From: Nitrospirota bacterium
Lineage (GTDB): Bacteria; Nitrospirota; Thermodesulfovibrionia; Thermodesulfovibrionales; Dissulfurispiraceae
Direction: 5' to 3'
DNA length: 64,000 bases
NCBI GenBank assembly: GCA_009773415.1
Contig: WSNO01000012.1
Location: forward strand, 1 to 64,000
Part shown: in pieces, positions 1-7,984 of the stretch
How positions within the stretch are numbered: position 1 is the first letter of the stretch
How the letters are laid out: each line of letters begins with the position of its first letter
Translations under genes and position numbers: made by a program
Notes under the pieces: generated by a model
What the model was told of the DNA's origin: nothing
Database searches by the model: none
The model's input: only the letters and a program-made list of their open reading frames with translations

Positions 1-80
1 TGCGCCTCCTTGTCAGATTTGGGTTTGGTCGCCCTTTATAATCTAACATCTGAGTCTTCAGGCTATGCGCTCCTCTTTTT

Positions 81-299
81 TTGCCGGACACTACTGAGGC
101 AAGCTATGTGATTGCACTGCGCAATCACAAAAATGAAGATGTCGTCGTGAAAGTTCTGGAGCCGGTTCCGGGCGACTGGACCATGCTCAGCAACTCGCAC
201 GGTTATACAAAAACTTCATCAAGACTCGTGGAGTTTCAGGTAAAAGTCGGCAAGGATCAGGAAGTCAAACTGACCTATTCGGTAAGAATGAGATACTGA
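81..299 (+). pseudogene. C-terminal remnant of a DUF4139-family protein
   Basis: The 72-residue frame reads like the last beta-strands of DUF4139 proteins: 'ALRNHKN', then 'GDWTML' and 'NSHGY', ending in 'LTYSVRMRY'. These positions match the family's conserved RNHK, GDW.IL, SH.YEK and LTY.VR blocks. Complete members are several hundred residues long. Here the frame meets a TGA at 51-53, the only start is a TTG at 81 directly after a T7 run (76-82), and no Shine-Dalgarno is visible. None of the three frames of bases 1-80 encodes recognisable DUF4139 sequence, so this is more likely a truncated gene than a one-base frameshift. The family call rests on remembered pattern, not alignment. Confidence 0.5.
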
Positions 300-302
300 T
301 CC

Positions 303-337
303 AAAAAAAAGGGCCGTGGCGGCTTCAGCCACGGCCC
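303..337 (-). terminator. Rho-independent terminator of ppdK
   Basis: A perfect 10-bp stem (gggccgtggc at 311-320 with its complement at 328-337) and a 7-base loop is followed on the minus strand by an eight-T run (A8 at 303-310 on the plus strand). It lies about 20 bases past the ppdK stop. Confidence 0.9.
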
Positions 338-357
338 TCCGGATTTCTCGTTTGCCG

Positions 358-3096
358 CTAGACTGTCGACTTCGAAAGGTCTTTCCCTGCCTTTCTTAGC
401 ACGGCCTGCGCCGCCGCCAGACGCGCAATAGGAATGCGGTAGGGAGAACAGCTGACATAGTCAAGACCGAGCCGGTGACAGAACTCAACAGAGGACGGGT
501 CTCCGCCATGCTCGCCGCAGATGCCGAGCTTCATGTCCTTTTTAACCTTCCGCCCCTTATCGACCGCCATCTGCATCAATGCGCCGACACCGGTCTGGTC
601 GAGTTGCATGAAAGGATCTTCCGCCAGCACCTTGACATCGATGTAATATGGCAGGAAACGCCCCGCATCATCACGTGAGAGGCCATATGCCGTCTGGGTC
701 AGGTCATTGGTGCCGAAGGAGTAGAAATCTGCGTACGGCGCTATTTCATCGGAGGTAATGCACGCGCGCGGCAGCTCAATCATGGTGCCGACGGCGTATG
801 CCGTCTTCGATTTGTATTTTGCTTTCACTTCATCAGCCACCTTCACGGTGATATCACGCATCGCCTTCAGCTCATTGACGTGGCCGACCAGCGGTATCAT
901 GATTTCCGGGAAGACTTTCACCTTCTGCTGTGCAAGTTCGCAGGCAGCTTCCATAATAGCCCGTACCTGCATCTCGTATATTTCAGGATACGTTACCCCG
1001 AGACGGCAGCCGCGGTGTCCAAGCATCGGGTTGAACTCGTGCAGCGCCTTGTTCTTGGCGCGCAAGCGGTCAGCTGAAACATTCATTTCCCGGGCAAGCT
1101 CCTGAATATCTTCATCGGTATGCGGCAGGAACTCATGAAGCGGCGGATCGAGCAGGCGGATTGTGACCGGCAGACCGGCCATTTCCCTGAAGATGCCGAT
1201 AAAATCTTTCTTCTGCATCGGCAGTATCTTGGCAAGCGCCCGCTCCCGCTCTTCCCTGGTATCCGAGAGGATCATCTCACGAACTGCCCTGATGCGGTCG
1301 GCCTCAAAGAACATATGCTCGGTTCTGCAGAGACCTATCCCCTGAGCACCGAATTCACGGGCCACCTTCGCATCATGCGGGGTGTCGGCATTGGCCCGCA
1401 CGCCGAGCTTCCGCGCTTCGTCCGCCCATTTCATGATGACCTGAAAATCGCCCTTCAGCACCGAACTGACCAGTTGCGCCTCGCCGAGCATCACTTCTCC
1501 GGTGGTTCCGTTCAGTGTTACGGCATCTCCCTCCCGAACCGTAATGGAGCCGTTAATCGTAAAGTACTTTTCATTTTCATTGATATCGATCGCGCTGCAG
1601 CCCACGACACAGCACTTGCCCATGCCGCGGCCTACAACAGCAGCATGCGATGTCATGCCTCCGCGGGCTGTGAGTATGCCCTGAGCCGCAGCCATGCCGC
1701 CGATGTCTTCCGGCGAGGTCTCTGTGCGGACGAGGATTACCTTTTCATTGAGTCCGGCAGCATGTTCAGCGTCTTCAGCATTGAACACCACACGGCCGAC
1801 CGCTGCACCCGGTGATGCAGGCAGGCCTTTGCAGACAACCTTCAGATTTGAGTTCGGATCGATCATGGGATGCAGAAGCTGGTCGATTTGGGCCGGATCG
1901 ATCCGGAGTAGTGCCGTCTTTTTGTCGATGAGCTTTTCTTTCACCATGTCAGTGGCAATCTTCAGCGCGGCGGCGGCGGTACGCTTTCCGACGCGCGTCT
2001 GCAGCATGTACAGCGTGCCTTCCTGAACGGTGAATTCGATATCGAGCATATCCTTGTAATGCTTTTCGAGTTTCTGGTAAATCTTCTTGAGATCTGCATA
2101 CGCCTTCGGCATTTTCTTCGCAAGTTCCTCAATATGCAACGGGGTTCTGATGCCGGCGACAACGTCCTCACCCTGCGCATTGATAAGGCATTCGGCAAAG
2201 AATTTCTTCTCCCCCGTGGAAGGGTCTCTGGTAAAGCCGACTCCCGTCCCGGACGTCTCGCCGATATTGCCGAAGACCATTGACTGAATATTGCATGCGG
2301 TTCCAAGATCATCGGCAATGCCGTTCAGCTTGCGGTATTTCGCAGCCCGGTTGCCGAACCACGAACCGAACACCGCATTAATCGCAAGCTCAAGCTGCCT
2401 GAGCGGATCATTCGGAAAGTCGGAACCGGTCTCATTTTTGTAAATAGACTTGAACTCCTCCGACACTATTTTCAGGTCGCCCGCATCAAGGTCGGTGTCC
2501 AGCTCTATTCCTTTCGCCTTCTTCATCTTTTCGATGACATGTTCGAACTTGTTTCGGTCGATTCCCATGACGATAGTCCCGAACATGGTGATAAAGCGAC
2601 GATATGCATCGTAGCCGAAGCGTTCATTGTTCGTCCGCGTGATTATGCCCTGAAGCGTTGCAGGAGTAAGACCAAGATTCAGAACTGTGTCCATCATGCC
2701 GGGCATGGAAAACTTCGCACCCGATCGAACCGAAACAAGAAGCGGATTCACGGGATCGCCGAATCTCATGCCCATCGACTTCTCAACCTTCTTGAGGTTT
2801 TCAAGAACCTGATCCCACATCTGCGGTGGGTGTTTCTTCCCGCTCGTGAAGAATGCGTTGCAGGCTTCCGTAGTGATCGTAAAACCGGCCGGCACCGGGA
2901 TGCCAAGGTTTGTCATTTCGGCAAGTCCGGCGCCCTTCCCGCCCAGCAGTTCCTTCATATCGCCCTTGCCTTCGGCCTTTCCGTTGCCGAAGAAGTAAAC
3001 CCACTTTTTTGCCTTGGCGGTATTCCGGACTTTCTGGGTCGTCAGCGGCTTTTTCACCTTCGGCGCCTTTTTCGTTGTTACAGAAGCCTTCTTCAT
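358..3096 (-). CDS. ppdK: Pyruvate, phosphate dikinase
   Basis: It interconverts pyruvate + ATP + Pi and PEP + AMP + PPi. The 912-residue protein has the N-terminal nucleotide-binding domain (GGKGAGLAEM near residue 50; GMMDTVLNLGL), the central phosphohistidine domain with GGMTSHAAVV (His near 483), and a C-terminal PEP/pyruvate TIM barrel (TMIELPRAC, then GEHGGDPSSV near the end). Start choice: two in-frame ATGs exist at 3102 and 3096; AGGAGG (3104-3109) is 1 base from the first and 7 from the second, so 3096 is preferred. A Lys/Thr-rich extension of about 28 residues precedes the conserved 'KKWVYFFG' and is unusual for the family. It is monocistronic, with its own promoter and terminator, and probably serves gluconeogenic PEP synthesis, though the reaction is reversible. 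Confidence 0.97.
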   Translation of the reverse strand: MKKASVTTKKAPKVKKPLTTQKVRNTAKAKKWVYFFGNGKAEGKGDMKELLGGKGAGLAEMTNLGIPVPAGFTITTEACNAFFTSGKKHPPQMWDQVLENLKKVEKSMGMRFGDPVNPLLVSVRSGAKFSMPGMMDTVLNLGLTPATLQGIITRTNNERFGYDAYRRFITMFGTIVMGIDRNKFEHVIEKMKKAKGIELDTDLDAGDLKIVSEEFKSIYKNETGSDFPNDPLRQLELAINAVFGSWFGNRAAKYRKLNGIADDLGTACNIQSMVFGNIGETSGTGVGFTRDPSTGEKKFFAECLINAQGEDVVAGIRTPLHIEELAKKMPKAYADLKKIYQKLEKHYKDMLDIEFTVQEGTLYMLQTRVGKRTAAAALKIATDMVKEKLIDKKTALLRIDPAQIDQLLHPMIDPNSNLKVVCKGLPASPGAAVGRVVFNAEDAEHAAGLNEKVILVRTETSPEDIGGMAAAQGILTARGGMTSHAAVVGRGMGKCCVVGCSAIDINENEKYFTINGSITVREGDAVTLNGTTGEVMLGEAQLVSSVLKGDFQVIMKWADEARKLGVRANADTPHDAKVAREFGAQGIGLCRTEHMFFEADRIRAVREMILSDTREERERALAKILPMQKKDFIGIFREMAGLPVTIRLLDPPLHEFLPHTDEDIQELAREMNVSADRLRAKNKALHEFNPMLGHRGCRLGVTYPEIYEMQVRAIMEAACELAQQKVKVFPEIMIPLVGHVNELKAMRDITVKVADEVKAKYKSKTAYAVGTMIELPRACITSDEIAPYADFYSFGTNDLTQTAYGLSRDDAGRFLPYYIDVKVLAEDPFMQLDQTGVGALMQMAVDKGRKVKKDMKLGICGEHGGDPSSVEFCHRLGLDYVSCSPYRIPIARLAAAQAVLRKAGKDLSKSTV

Positions 3097-3132
3097 ATAC
3101 ATTCCTCCTGAGCAGTTATAAAGAGTAGTGTA

Positions 3133-3161
3133 ATTCTATCGTAGGGTGGCGTAAAAAGCAA
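3133..3161 (-). promoter_or_regulatory. Predicted sigma-70 promoter of ppdK
   Basis: Read on the minus strand: TTGCTT (-35, 3156-3161), a 17-base spacer and TAGAAT (-10, 3133-3138). This puts the transcript start near 3126, about 30 bases before the preferred ATG. Confidence 0.55.
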
Positions 3162-3360
3162 GAAATTCAAACCCCGGAGCGGATTATGGCGCACCGGTAT
3201 TCTGCCATCGCAGCGGGCAACCGCACATTTTTTTGAGGCATCACGCAACGCTTCTTTACATGCATCCCATAAAAAAGCAGCACGTTAAGCAAAAAATATC
3301 TAGTAATATTTGCTATACTGTTTCAAACGAGAATATAGAATGCTGGGAGATGCCTCGACT

Positions 3361-3861
3361 ATGAAAACCGTAACAGTACGTCCTACCACGATGATGAAAA
3401 TCAGCTGTCCTGAGTGCGGTCAGGAACATGATCGGATAGAGAAAGAATCGCCGCATGAGAACTTCATATTCAAGTGCGAAAAATGCGGGTCCGATTTCAT
3501 GGTCAGGCTCGATTTACGGAGCTTCTATCGCAAGAAGGTGAGTATCCCCTGCTCATATACTACCGCTCTGGACGTTTCCAGCATCATGGACCCTCGCGTT
3601 GCAACCGGCTGGATTACGGACATTTCAAGAACAGGCTGCTCAATTGAATTGAGCAAATCAAAAGCCTCTGCTCCTGATGAACTCAAGAACAACATCCTGC
3701 TGATTTTCTTCTCATTCTCCGGGCAAAAAGAGATTTTCTCGATCCAGGGGGAAGTCTCAACGATTTTTGAAACTCCCTCGACCAAAATAAAGGTGGGAGT
3801 GCAGTTCATCAATGTCTCCGATCATCAAAAGCAGCGCCTCAGCCTCTTTCTCATGCCGTAA
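3361..3861 (+). CDS. Zinc-ribbon PilZ-domain protein
   Basis: The protein has about 166 residues. An N-terminal zinc ribbon (CPEC at residues 16-19, CEKC at 39-42) is followed by a PilZ-like domain. The 'YRKKVSIPCSY' segment resembles the c-di-GMP-binding RxxxR motif, but with Lys at two positions; 'DISRTGCSIEL' matches the D-x-S-x-x-G-[CA] block, and 'IKVGVQF' the final strand. It probably senses c-di-GMP, although the altered RxxxR makes binding uncertain. The frame is open back to a TTG at 3310, but a TATACT at 3314-3319 would start transcription near 3325, favouring ATG 3340 or 3361; GGGAG at 3344-3348 gives mild support to 3361. A metal ABC transporter gene starts 23 bases downstream. 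Confidence 0.75.
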   Translation: MKTVTVRPTTMMKISCPECGQEHDRIEKESPHENFIFKCEKCGSDFMVRLDLRSFYRKKVSIPCSYTTALDVSSIMDPRVATGWITDISRTGCSIELSKSKASAPDELKNNILLIFFSFSGQKEIFSIQGEVSTIFETPSTKIKVGVQFINVSDHQKQRLSLFLMP

Positions 3862-3884
3862 TGCGCGGTGCGGTATAATAGAGC

Positions 3885-4670
3885 GTGCATGAAACGGTAC
3901 TCTCAGTCCGCAATTTTTCATTTCGCTATGCAGCTTCGCCTGTACTGACCGATATCACCTTCGATGCCGGTCCGGGTGATTATGTAGGGCTTGTCGGCCC
4001 GAACGGTTCCGGGAAAAGCACCCTCATCCGGGCAGTGCTCGGTCTCATTCCCGCCGCACTTCAGAACATCCATCTTTTCGGAGCACCGGCGTCCGGTTTT
4101 CGGGAGTGGAAGCGAATCGGCTACCTGCCGCAGCGGATAGGACAATTCAACCCGCAGTTCCCGGCCACCGTCCAGGAGATTATTTCCCTCGGCCTGCTCA
4201 GCACCAAACCGGCCTTTCCAAAACGACGAACTGCCGGGGAAGAGGAGGCGGTTATGCGGGCGCTCGAACTGCTCGGCATCAAAGATCTGCGCAGAAAAAT
4301 GATAGGAGAACTCTCCGGCGGCCAGCAGCAGAGAGTCTTCATCGCCAGGGCATTGGTCAACTCTCCTGAGCTCCTGATTCTGGACGAGCCGACCGCTGCG
4401 CTCGACCCGGACACTCGTGAGCGCTTCTATGAACTGCTCGACTCCCTGAACCGGAAGCAAAAAACCACCATCATTCTCATTACGCACGATATCGGAAGCA
4501 TCGGTCGTTACGCCAACCGCCTCCTGTATCTGGACAAGCGGGTTGTCTTCTATGGCGGTTTCGATGACTTCTGCCGGTCCACAGAGATGGCCTCCTATTT
4601 CGGCGATTACTCGCAGCACATCATCTGCCACCGACACAACGATGAGGGAGGCGAGCGTGGAACTCTCTGA
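3885..4670 (+). CDS. ATP-binding subunit of a metal (Zn/Mn) ABC transporter
   Basis: 261 residues. Walker A GPNGSGKST is at residues 38-46, the signature LSGGQQQR near 145, Walker B LLILDEPTAALD near 165, and the H-loop follows in 'ILITHDIGSIG'. The start is GTG 3885; a TATAAT at 3874-3879 lies only five bases upstream, so either transcription comes from the PilZ gene or the message is nearly leaderless. The partner permease overlaps its end by 14 bases. The permease is of the ZnuB/MntB family, so zinc, manganese or iron is the likely substrate. No substrate-binding protein gene and no Zur/Fur-type regulator lies nearby, which leaves the metal unassigned. Confidence 0.9.
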   Translation: MHETVLSVRNFSFRYAASPVLTDITFDAGPGDYVGLVGPNGSGKSTLIRAVLGLIPAALQNIHLFGAPASGFREWKRIGYLPQRIGQFNPQFPATVQEIISLGLLSTKPAFPKRRTAGEEEAVMRALELLGIKDLRRKMIGELSGGQQQRVFIARALVNSPELLILDEPTAALDPDTRERFYELLDSLNRKQKTTIILITHDIGSIGRYANRLLYLDKRVVFYGGFDDFCRSTEMASYFGDYSQHIICHRHNDEGGERGTL

Positions 4671-5472
4671 CCTGCTGTCATACGGATTCATGCAGCGGGC
4701 TCTCATTGCAGGAAGTCTTATTGCCTGCGCGTGCTCTGTACTCGGCCTGTTTCTTGTGCTGCGGCGGCTTTCGCTGATTGGCGACGGTCTCTCTCATGTT
4801 GCATTCGGAAGCGTTGCGCTTTCGATGCTGCTTCAGGCACATACCCTGCTCGTGACCATTCCGGTCGTGCTGCTTGCATCGGCCGGCATTTTCCGACTCA
4901 CAAAAAAAACTCATCTCTACGGCGATGCTGCAATCGGCATCATCTCTTCATGCGGCATAGCGGGCGGGGTGCTCATTGCAAGCATGGCCGGCGGCTTCAA
5001 CATCGACCTCTTCAGCTACCTCTTCGGTAATATCCTCGCGGTGAGCGGCCCGGAAGTCGTCATTTCGTGCATATTGTGCGGCATCGTTCTTGGAACAGTC
5101 GCTCTTTTCTTGCGGGATCTCTTCGCAATAACCTTTGATGAGGAAACCGCCCGAACATCAGGCGTAAGGACTGAGTCGATCACAACCCTGCTCGTCCTGC
5201 TGACCGGCCTTACCGTTGTCCTTGCCATGAAAGTCGTCGGCATCATGCTTATCTCCGCGCTCCTTATCGTGCCTGCCGCTGCAGCTCTGCAGGTTGCCCG
5301 AAGTTTTCAGAGTTCCATTCTCCTGTCGGCTCTCTTCGGTGTCTTGTCGGTCATAACCGGGATTGTTCTTTCTTTTTTCCTGAACCTGCCTGCCGGGGCA
5401 ACCATAGTAATCGTGAACCTTTGTGTGTTCGCTCTTGCCGCTTCGATTCGACTGCTGAAGAGGCGCACGTGA
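4657..5472 (+). CDS. Metal ABC transporter permease, ZnuB/MntB family
   Basis: The 271-residue membrane protein has about eight hydrophobic helices. 'GDGLSHVAFGSVALSMLL' near the N-terminus is characteristic of the ABC-3 family of Zn/Mn permeases. GTG 4657 is chosen because gagggagg sits just before it; the frame is open further upstream (ATG 4642 and beyond), but those starts would lie deep in the ATPase gene. The last codons end in a charged tail (RLLKRRT), and the stop shares bases with the GTG of the next small gene (GTGA overlap), so the unit continues downstream. Confidence 0.92.
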   Translation: MELSDLLSYGFMQRALIAGSLIACACSVLGLFLVLRRLSLIGDGLSHVAFGSVALSMLLQAHTLLVTIPVVLLASAGIFRLTKKTHLYGDAAIGIISSCGIAGGVLIASMAGGFNIDLFSYLFGNILAVSGPEVVISCILCGIVLGTVALFLRDLFAITFDEETARTSGVRTESITTLLVLLTGLTVVLAMKVVGIMLISALLIVPAAAALQVARSFQSSILLSALFGVLSVITGIVLSFFLNLPAGATIVIVNLCVFALAASIRLLKRRT

Positions 5473-5648
5473 AGGGCTTGTCTGTTGAGGGCTTTCCCGT
5501 GCGCAAGATTGAGCGTCTTAAAAATCCTGAGTACGCTGCAATCTTTCAGCATTTTTTCAGAACCGGACCGGATGAACAATCCCCGGGCAGGCTATTGAAC
5601 GCTTTCCTGAAACGCGGCGGCAGGCTAGCCCGGAAGGGGCGCGTATGA
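5469..5648 (+). CDS. Small unrecognised basic protein, coupled to the metal permease
   Basis: 59 codons, starting with GTG inside the permease stop (GTGA overlap) and preceded by GAAGAGG at a 5-base spacing. It encodes a charged soluble peptide rich in Arg and Lys ('VRKIERLKNP' near the start, 'RLARKGRV' at the end), with no membrane segment and no Cys. Its stop overlaps the next start as ATGA. I recognise no family. Tight coupling on both sides plus its own Shine-Dalgarno argue that it is translated. A role in metal uptake is inference from position only. Confidence 0.55.
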   Translation: MKGLSVEGFPVRKIERLKNPEYAAIFQHFFRTGPDEQSPGRLLNAFLKRGGRLARKGRV

Positions 5649-5851
5649 GTTGCCCGTCATCGGATCGCCGAACACGAACAAAAACGGGTTCAAACAGGAA
5701 CGCGACCGGTTCCCGTCCTGTTCCGACAACCTGTATAAATCCGCACTGCAAACTGCGCCGGGCCGGATGCAGCGGCGCGGAAGGGTGCCCCGGATTCAAG
5801 GGCAGGGAAGACGCCCATGAAAAAACCACTTCACGTTTCGGAGGATTCTGA
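5645..5851 (+). CDS. Small Cys-rich protein, possible metal-binding knuckle
   Basis: 68 residues, ATG within the stop of the previous gene (ATGA) and GGAAGGGG just upstream. The first half is Arg/Thr/Ser-rich and probably disordered. The second half holds Cys30, Cys35, Cys42 and Cys48 (C-x4-C-x6-C-x5-C) in 'CINPHC', 'RRAGCSG' and 'EGCPGFKG', a pattern fit for zinc or iron-sulfur binding. The stop TGA (5849-5851) lies one base before the ATG of the next gene. I do not recognise a family. Position after a metal transporter makes a metal-handling role attractive but unproven. Confidence 0.55.
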   Translation: MSCPSSDRRTRTKTGSNRNATGSRPVPTTCINPHCKLRRAGCSGAEGCPGFKGREDAHEKTTSRFGGF

Positions 5852-5852
5852 C

Positions 5853-6503
5853 ATGCCTGCGCCTGTTTCATACTCCCAACTCGCCATTCTCATGGAACTG
5901 AACAGCCGTGAAACGCACAGAAAGCTTCATATGTATCCAAAAGAGATGCATTATTTCGCAATGCTGGCAGCAAGCATTGTCGGGGCCGAGCTCTCAAAAC
6001 GAATCGCCGAGACGCCCGACGGGGTGGCCGGCAAGAGTGATGAGTTTGTTTCGAGTCTCCTCAACCTCGCACAGCCGGATACAGACGGCGTCTTTCAGGG
6101 AATCCTTGAAACGTATCTTCTTGAAACGCTGAAAGATGAGCTTCGCTTCTGCTGCATGAATTGCAAAAGATTCAATGCGTGCCTCGACACCGAAGCCCTT
6201 GCTGTCGGAGAGCTCTTCAGGAGACGCGCAAGCGGCGAGGACACCGAAGATCTGCGGCTCGAAATTACCCGGCAGGTCGACGCCGCGCTCGACAAAACGC
6301 CGTATCTTCACGTCGAAATAGCGCATGAACTCTGCAAGGACTTCTCTCACCAATACGGCGAATCAGACATCGGTTCCGTTTTCGGCAGATATGCAGAGAT
6401 TGCGGCTGTGCTGCATGAAAAATACGGCCTCGATTACAGAAAAATCCAGCAGCAGATGCTGTCGGTAAATATGGAGTTCTGCCGGAAACAACGTCCCGCT
6501 TAA
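5853..6503 (+). CDS. Unrecognised protein with a Cys-x2-Cys-x5-Cys cluster
   Basis: 216 residues, mostly predicted helical and soluble. The frame extends to ATG 5817, but GGAGG (5840-5844) at an 8-base spacing favours ATG 5853. Its notable part is 'RFCCMNCKRFNAC' with Cys100, 101, 104 and 110, plus isolated Cys near 158 and 211; this could bind a metal or an Fe-S cluster. There is no signal peptide. It is the last gene of the run starting with the metal transporter and is followed by a terminator at 6601. I cannot name the family. Confidence 0.75.
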   Translation: MPAPVSYSQLAILMELNSRETHRKLHMYPKEMHYFAMLAASIVGAELSKRIAETPDGVAGKSDEFVSSLLNLAQPDTDGVFQGILETYLLETLKDELRFCCMNCKRFNACLDTEALAVGELFRRRASGEDTEDLRLEITRQVDAALDKTPYLHVEIAHELCKDFSHQYGESDIGSVFGRYAEIAAVLHEKYGLDYRKIQQQMLSVNMEFCRKQRPA

Positions 6504-6600
6504 GCTTTTGCGCCCGCTGATGATATGGCGCGCTGTCTATTCTTTGCTCTTCCGTGCTAAGCTCAATATACATCTTTCAGGTTTTTTTGCGTTCGTAACG

Positions 6601-6633
6601 GGCCACAAAGACTTTGAACTTTGCGGCCTTTTT
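6601..6633 (+). terminator. Rho-independent terminator after the metal-transport/Cys-rich unit
   Basis: GGCC-a-CAAAG (6601-6610) pairs with CTTTG-c-GGCC (6619-6628) across an 8-base loop, then five T. It ends transcription about 100 bases past the stop at 6503. The rest of the 237-base gap before 6741 holds a small GGGG/CCCC hairpin (about 6647-6662) and nothing else I recognise. Confidence 0.8.
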
Positions 6634-6740
6634 ATTGTCTGCAGAAAGGGGCTGACTCCCCGGGTCGATGTCTGTTGTAAACCCTTAACAAACTGACAGG
6701 TCTTATTCGCACGACAAAGACTTATTCAGGCGGAGGAACC

Positions 6741-7100
6741 ATGAACAGCAGAAGCAATGCCTCACGTACCGAGAAAATTCAGAGGCGGCTGGAAGCAGGT
6801 TCGCTGGCAACCCACTTTCCCGAAGTTGCGGGAATCGTCGTCAGCATGAGCTACAGCCAGCGCGGCATGAAACTGGCGATGCCGAGAACGGTGAATTTTG
6901 TGCCGAGCAGTTATGCACTTTTTTCGATAGACTGCCTGAGCAAAGGCTGCGTTGACGGCGGGTTCGACCTGACGCATGTCATAGCAGGCATGGTGAGAAA
7001 CCGCAAAGAGTCGACAAAAGGCGAGTTGACCTGCATGGGTGGTCCGGCGCACGACCATTCATCAATTGCATACGAGGTCGCTATTCAGTACGCGCACTGA
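6741..7100 (+). CDS. Conserved-looking hypothetical protein
   Basis: 119 residues with ATG 6741 behind GGAGG. The N-terminal half is amphipathic ('KIQRRLEAGS', 'FPEVAGIVVSM'); the middle has 'IDCLSKGCVDGGFDLT' with two Cys; the C-terminal half holds 'CMGGPAHDHSSIAYEV' with two His near a Cys. It has a soluble character and no signal peptide. It looks like a compact single-domain family protein, but I do not recognise a function. It stands alone between two terminators, so it is probably monocistronic. Confidence 0.75.
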   Translation: MNSRSNASRTEKIQRRLEAGSLATHFPEVAGIVVSMSYSQRGMKLAMPRTVNFVPSSYALFSIDCLSKGCVDGGFDLTHVIAGMVRNRKESTKGELTCMGGPAHDHSSIAYEVAIQYAH

Positions 7101-7130
7101 CCGGAGACGTACTTTCTGTTTCAGGACAAA

Positions 7131-7163
7131 AAAGCGGCAGTCCGTATTTGTTCCTGCCGCTTT
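7131..7163. terminator. Bidirectional terminator between convergent genes
   Basis: aaagcggcag (7131-7140) and ctgccgcttt (7154-7163) form a 10-bp stem with a 13-base loop. A-rich and T-rich flanks allow termination from either side, serving the plus-strand hypothetical gene and the minus-strand gene ending at 7184. Confidence 0.85.
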
Positions 7164-7183
7164 TATTTGCCGGGCATCGTCCG

Positions 7184-7480
7184 TCACTGCAGCCTCGTAT
7201 CGCACTTTTTGCAGACATTCCGATTAATGTCGGCACCCATATATTTTCCGCAGACAGGACAGCGCCAGTTCACGGCGCTGAATCCGATGAATGCGGCTAT
7301 CACGATAGCCTGCAGACCGAACATTATTTCTTTCGCATTTTCTCCGAAGAGTTCTGTGCGTTTGTAGAGATATCCCATAAGAAAAACCAGTGCAATAGCC
7401 ATCAGCATCGCGAAAAACTGGCGGAGCTGACGCGCCCAGAATTGCTTGCGTATCTGCTCCCGGTTATGTTTTTGCTGCAT
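7184..7480 (-). CDS. Small membrane protein with C-terminal zinc ribbon
   Basis: 98 residues: a basic N-terminus, a hydrophobic helix ('FFAMLMAIALVFLMGYL'), a short loop, a second helix ('IMFGLQAIVIAAFIGFSAV') and then a CPVC / CKKC pair forming a zinc ribbon on a short tail. Both ends are predicted cytoplasmic. Its start overlaps the end of the GIY-YIG gene by 17 bases, so the two are translated from one message. No function recognised. Confidence 0.7.
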   Translation of the reverse strand: MQQKHNREQIRKQFWARQLRQFFAMLMAIALVFLMGYLYKRTELFGENAKEIMFGLQAIVIAAFIGFSAVNWRCPVCGKYMGADINRNVCKKCDTRLQ

Positions 7481-7775
7481 TTCCGTCTTTCTCCTTATTC
7501 AAGATTGTCAGATATCCGGCGGCATCCAGATTCAGATCAACCATCTGAATCTTCCTGTTTTTTCCCAGCATCTTCAGATGCGATTCAAGGCTCATCGCCT
7601 GGTTTTGAGAATCACATGCAATTGTTTTTACCAGTACAAACGGAAGTCGTGAGCGAACAAACCTGCTTCCGGTGCCACGCGCATGATCCTGCAGCCGCTT
7701 CTCCAGATTATTCGTCGAACCTGTATAAAGAAACCCGCCCCTGCACCTGAGGATATAGACGCACCACCACGGCAC
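7464..7775 (-). CDS. GIY-YIG domain protein (UPF0213-like)
   Basis: 103 residues. 'WCVYILRCRGGFLYTGSTNNLEKRLQDHARGTG' reads as the GIY-YIG core with the variant pair VYI/LYTG, then the conserved Arg of the helix, and matches the single-domain UPF0213 group. The family belongs to a nuclease superfamily, but the activity of these short proteins is not established. It sits between two small genes in a minus-strand unit. Confidence 0.88.
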   Translation of the reverse strand: MPWWCVYILRCRGGFLYTGSTNNLEKRLQDHARGTGSRFVRSRLPFVLVKTIACDSQNQAMSLESHLKMLGKNRKIQMVDLNLDAAGYLTILNKEKDGNAAKT

Positions 7776-7780
7776 CGCTC

Positions 7781-7984
7781 TTACTTTTTCCCTTTCCTGG
7801 AACGGTCTTTTCCTGCCGTCACCGTAATGACGAAATTATCAGGAGTCAGATCCGGGTTCTTTTCAAGTTCTTCGACAAAGGCTTCGATCGCCTTTTCCAT
7901 GAAATTCGCAAACTTTACTCCCGTCGGCAACAAGTGGATGCGCTGACGAAGTGTCTCACTGATTGGTGCTGTATATTTTGCCAT
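7781..7984 (-). CDS. Small hypothetical protein
   Basis: 67 residues with AAGGAG upstream of ATG 7984. 'SETLRQRIHLLPTGVKFANFMEKAIEAFVEELEKNP' suggests an amphipathic helical segment; the C-terminus is basic (DRSRKGKK). It might be a small DNA-associated or antitoxin-like protein, but no motif confirms this. It is the first gene of the minus-strand run and is divergent from greB across a 120-base gap. Confidence 0.6.
   Translation of the reverse strand: MAKYTAPISETLRQRIHLLPTGVKFANFMEKAIEAFVEELEKNPDLTPDNFVITVTAGKDRSRKGKK

Noticed and set aside
1120-1815. Long plus-strand open frame opposite ppdK (231 codons).
   Set aside because: No ribosome site or recognisable domain; it is a shadow of the GC-rich ppdK coding sequence.
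3871-3885. Promoter TATAAT just upstream of the metal ABC ATPase.
   Set aside because: No -35 and only five bases to the start codon; probably chance, though a leaderless message cannot be excluded.
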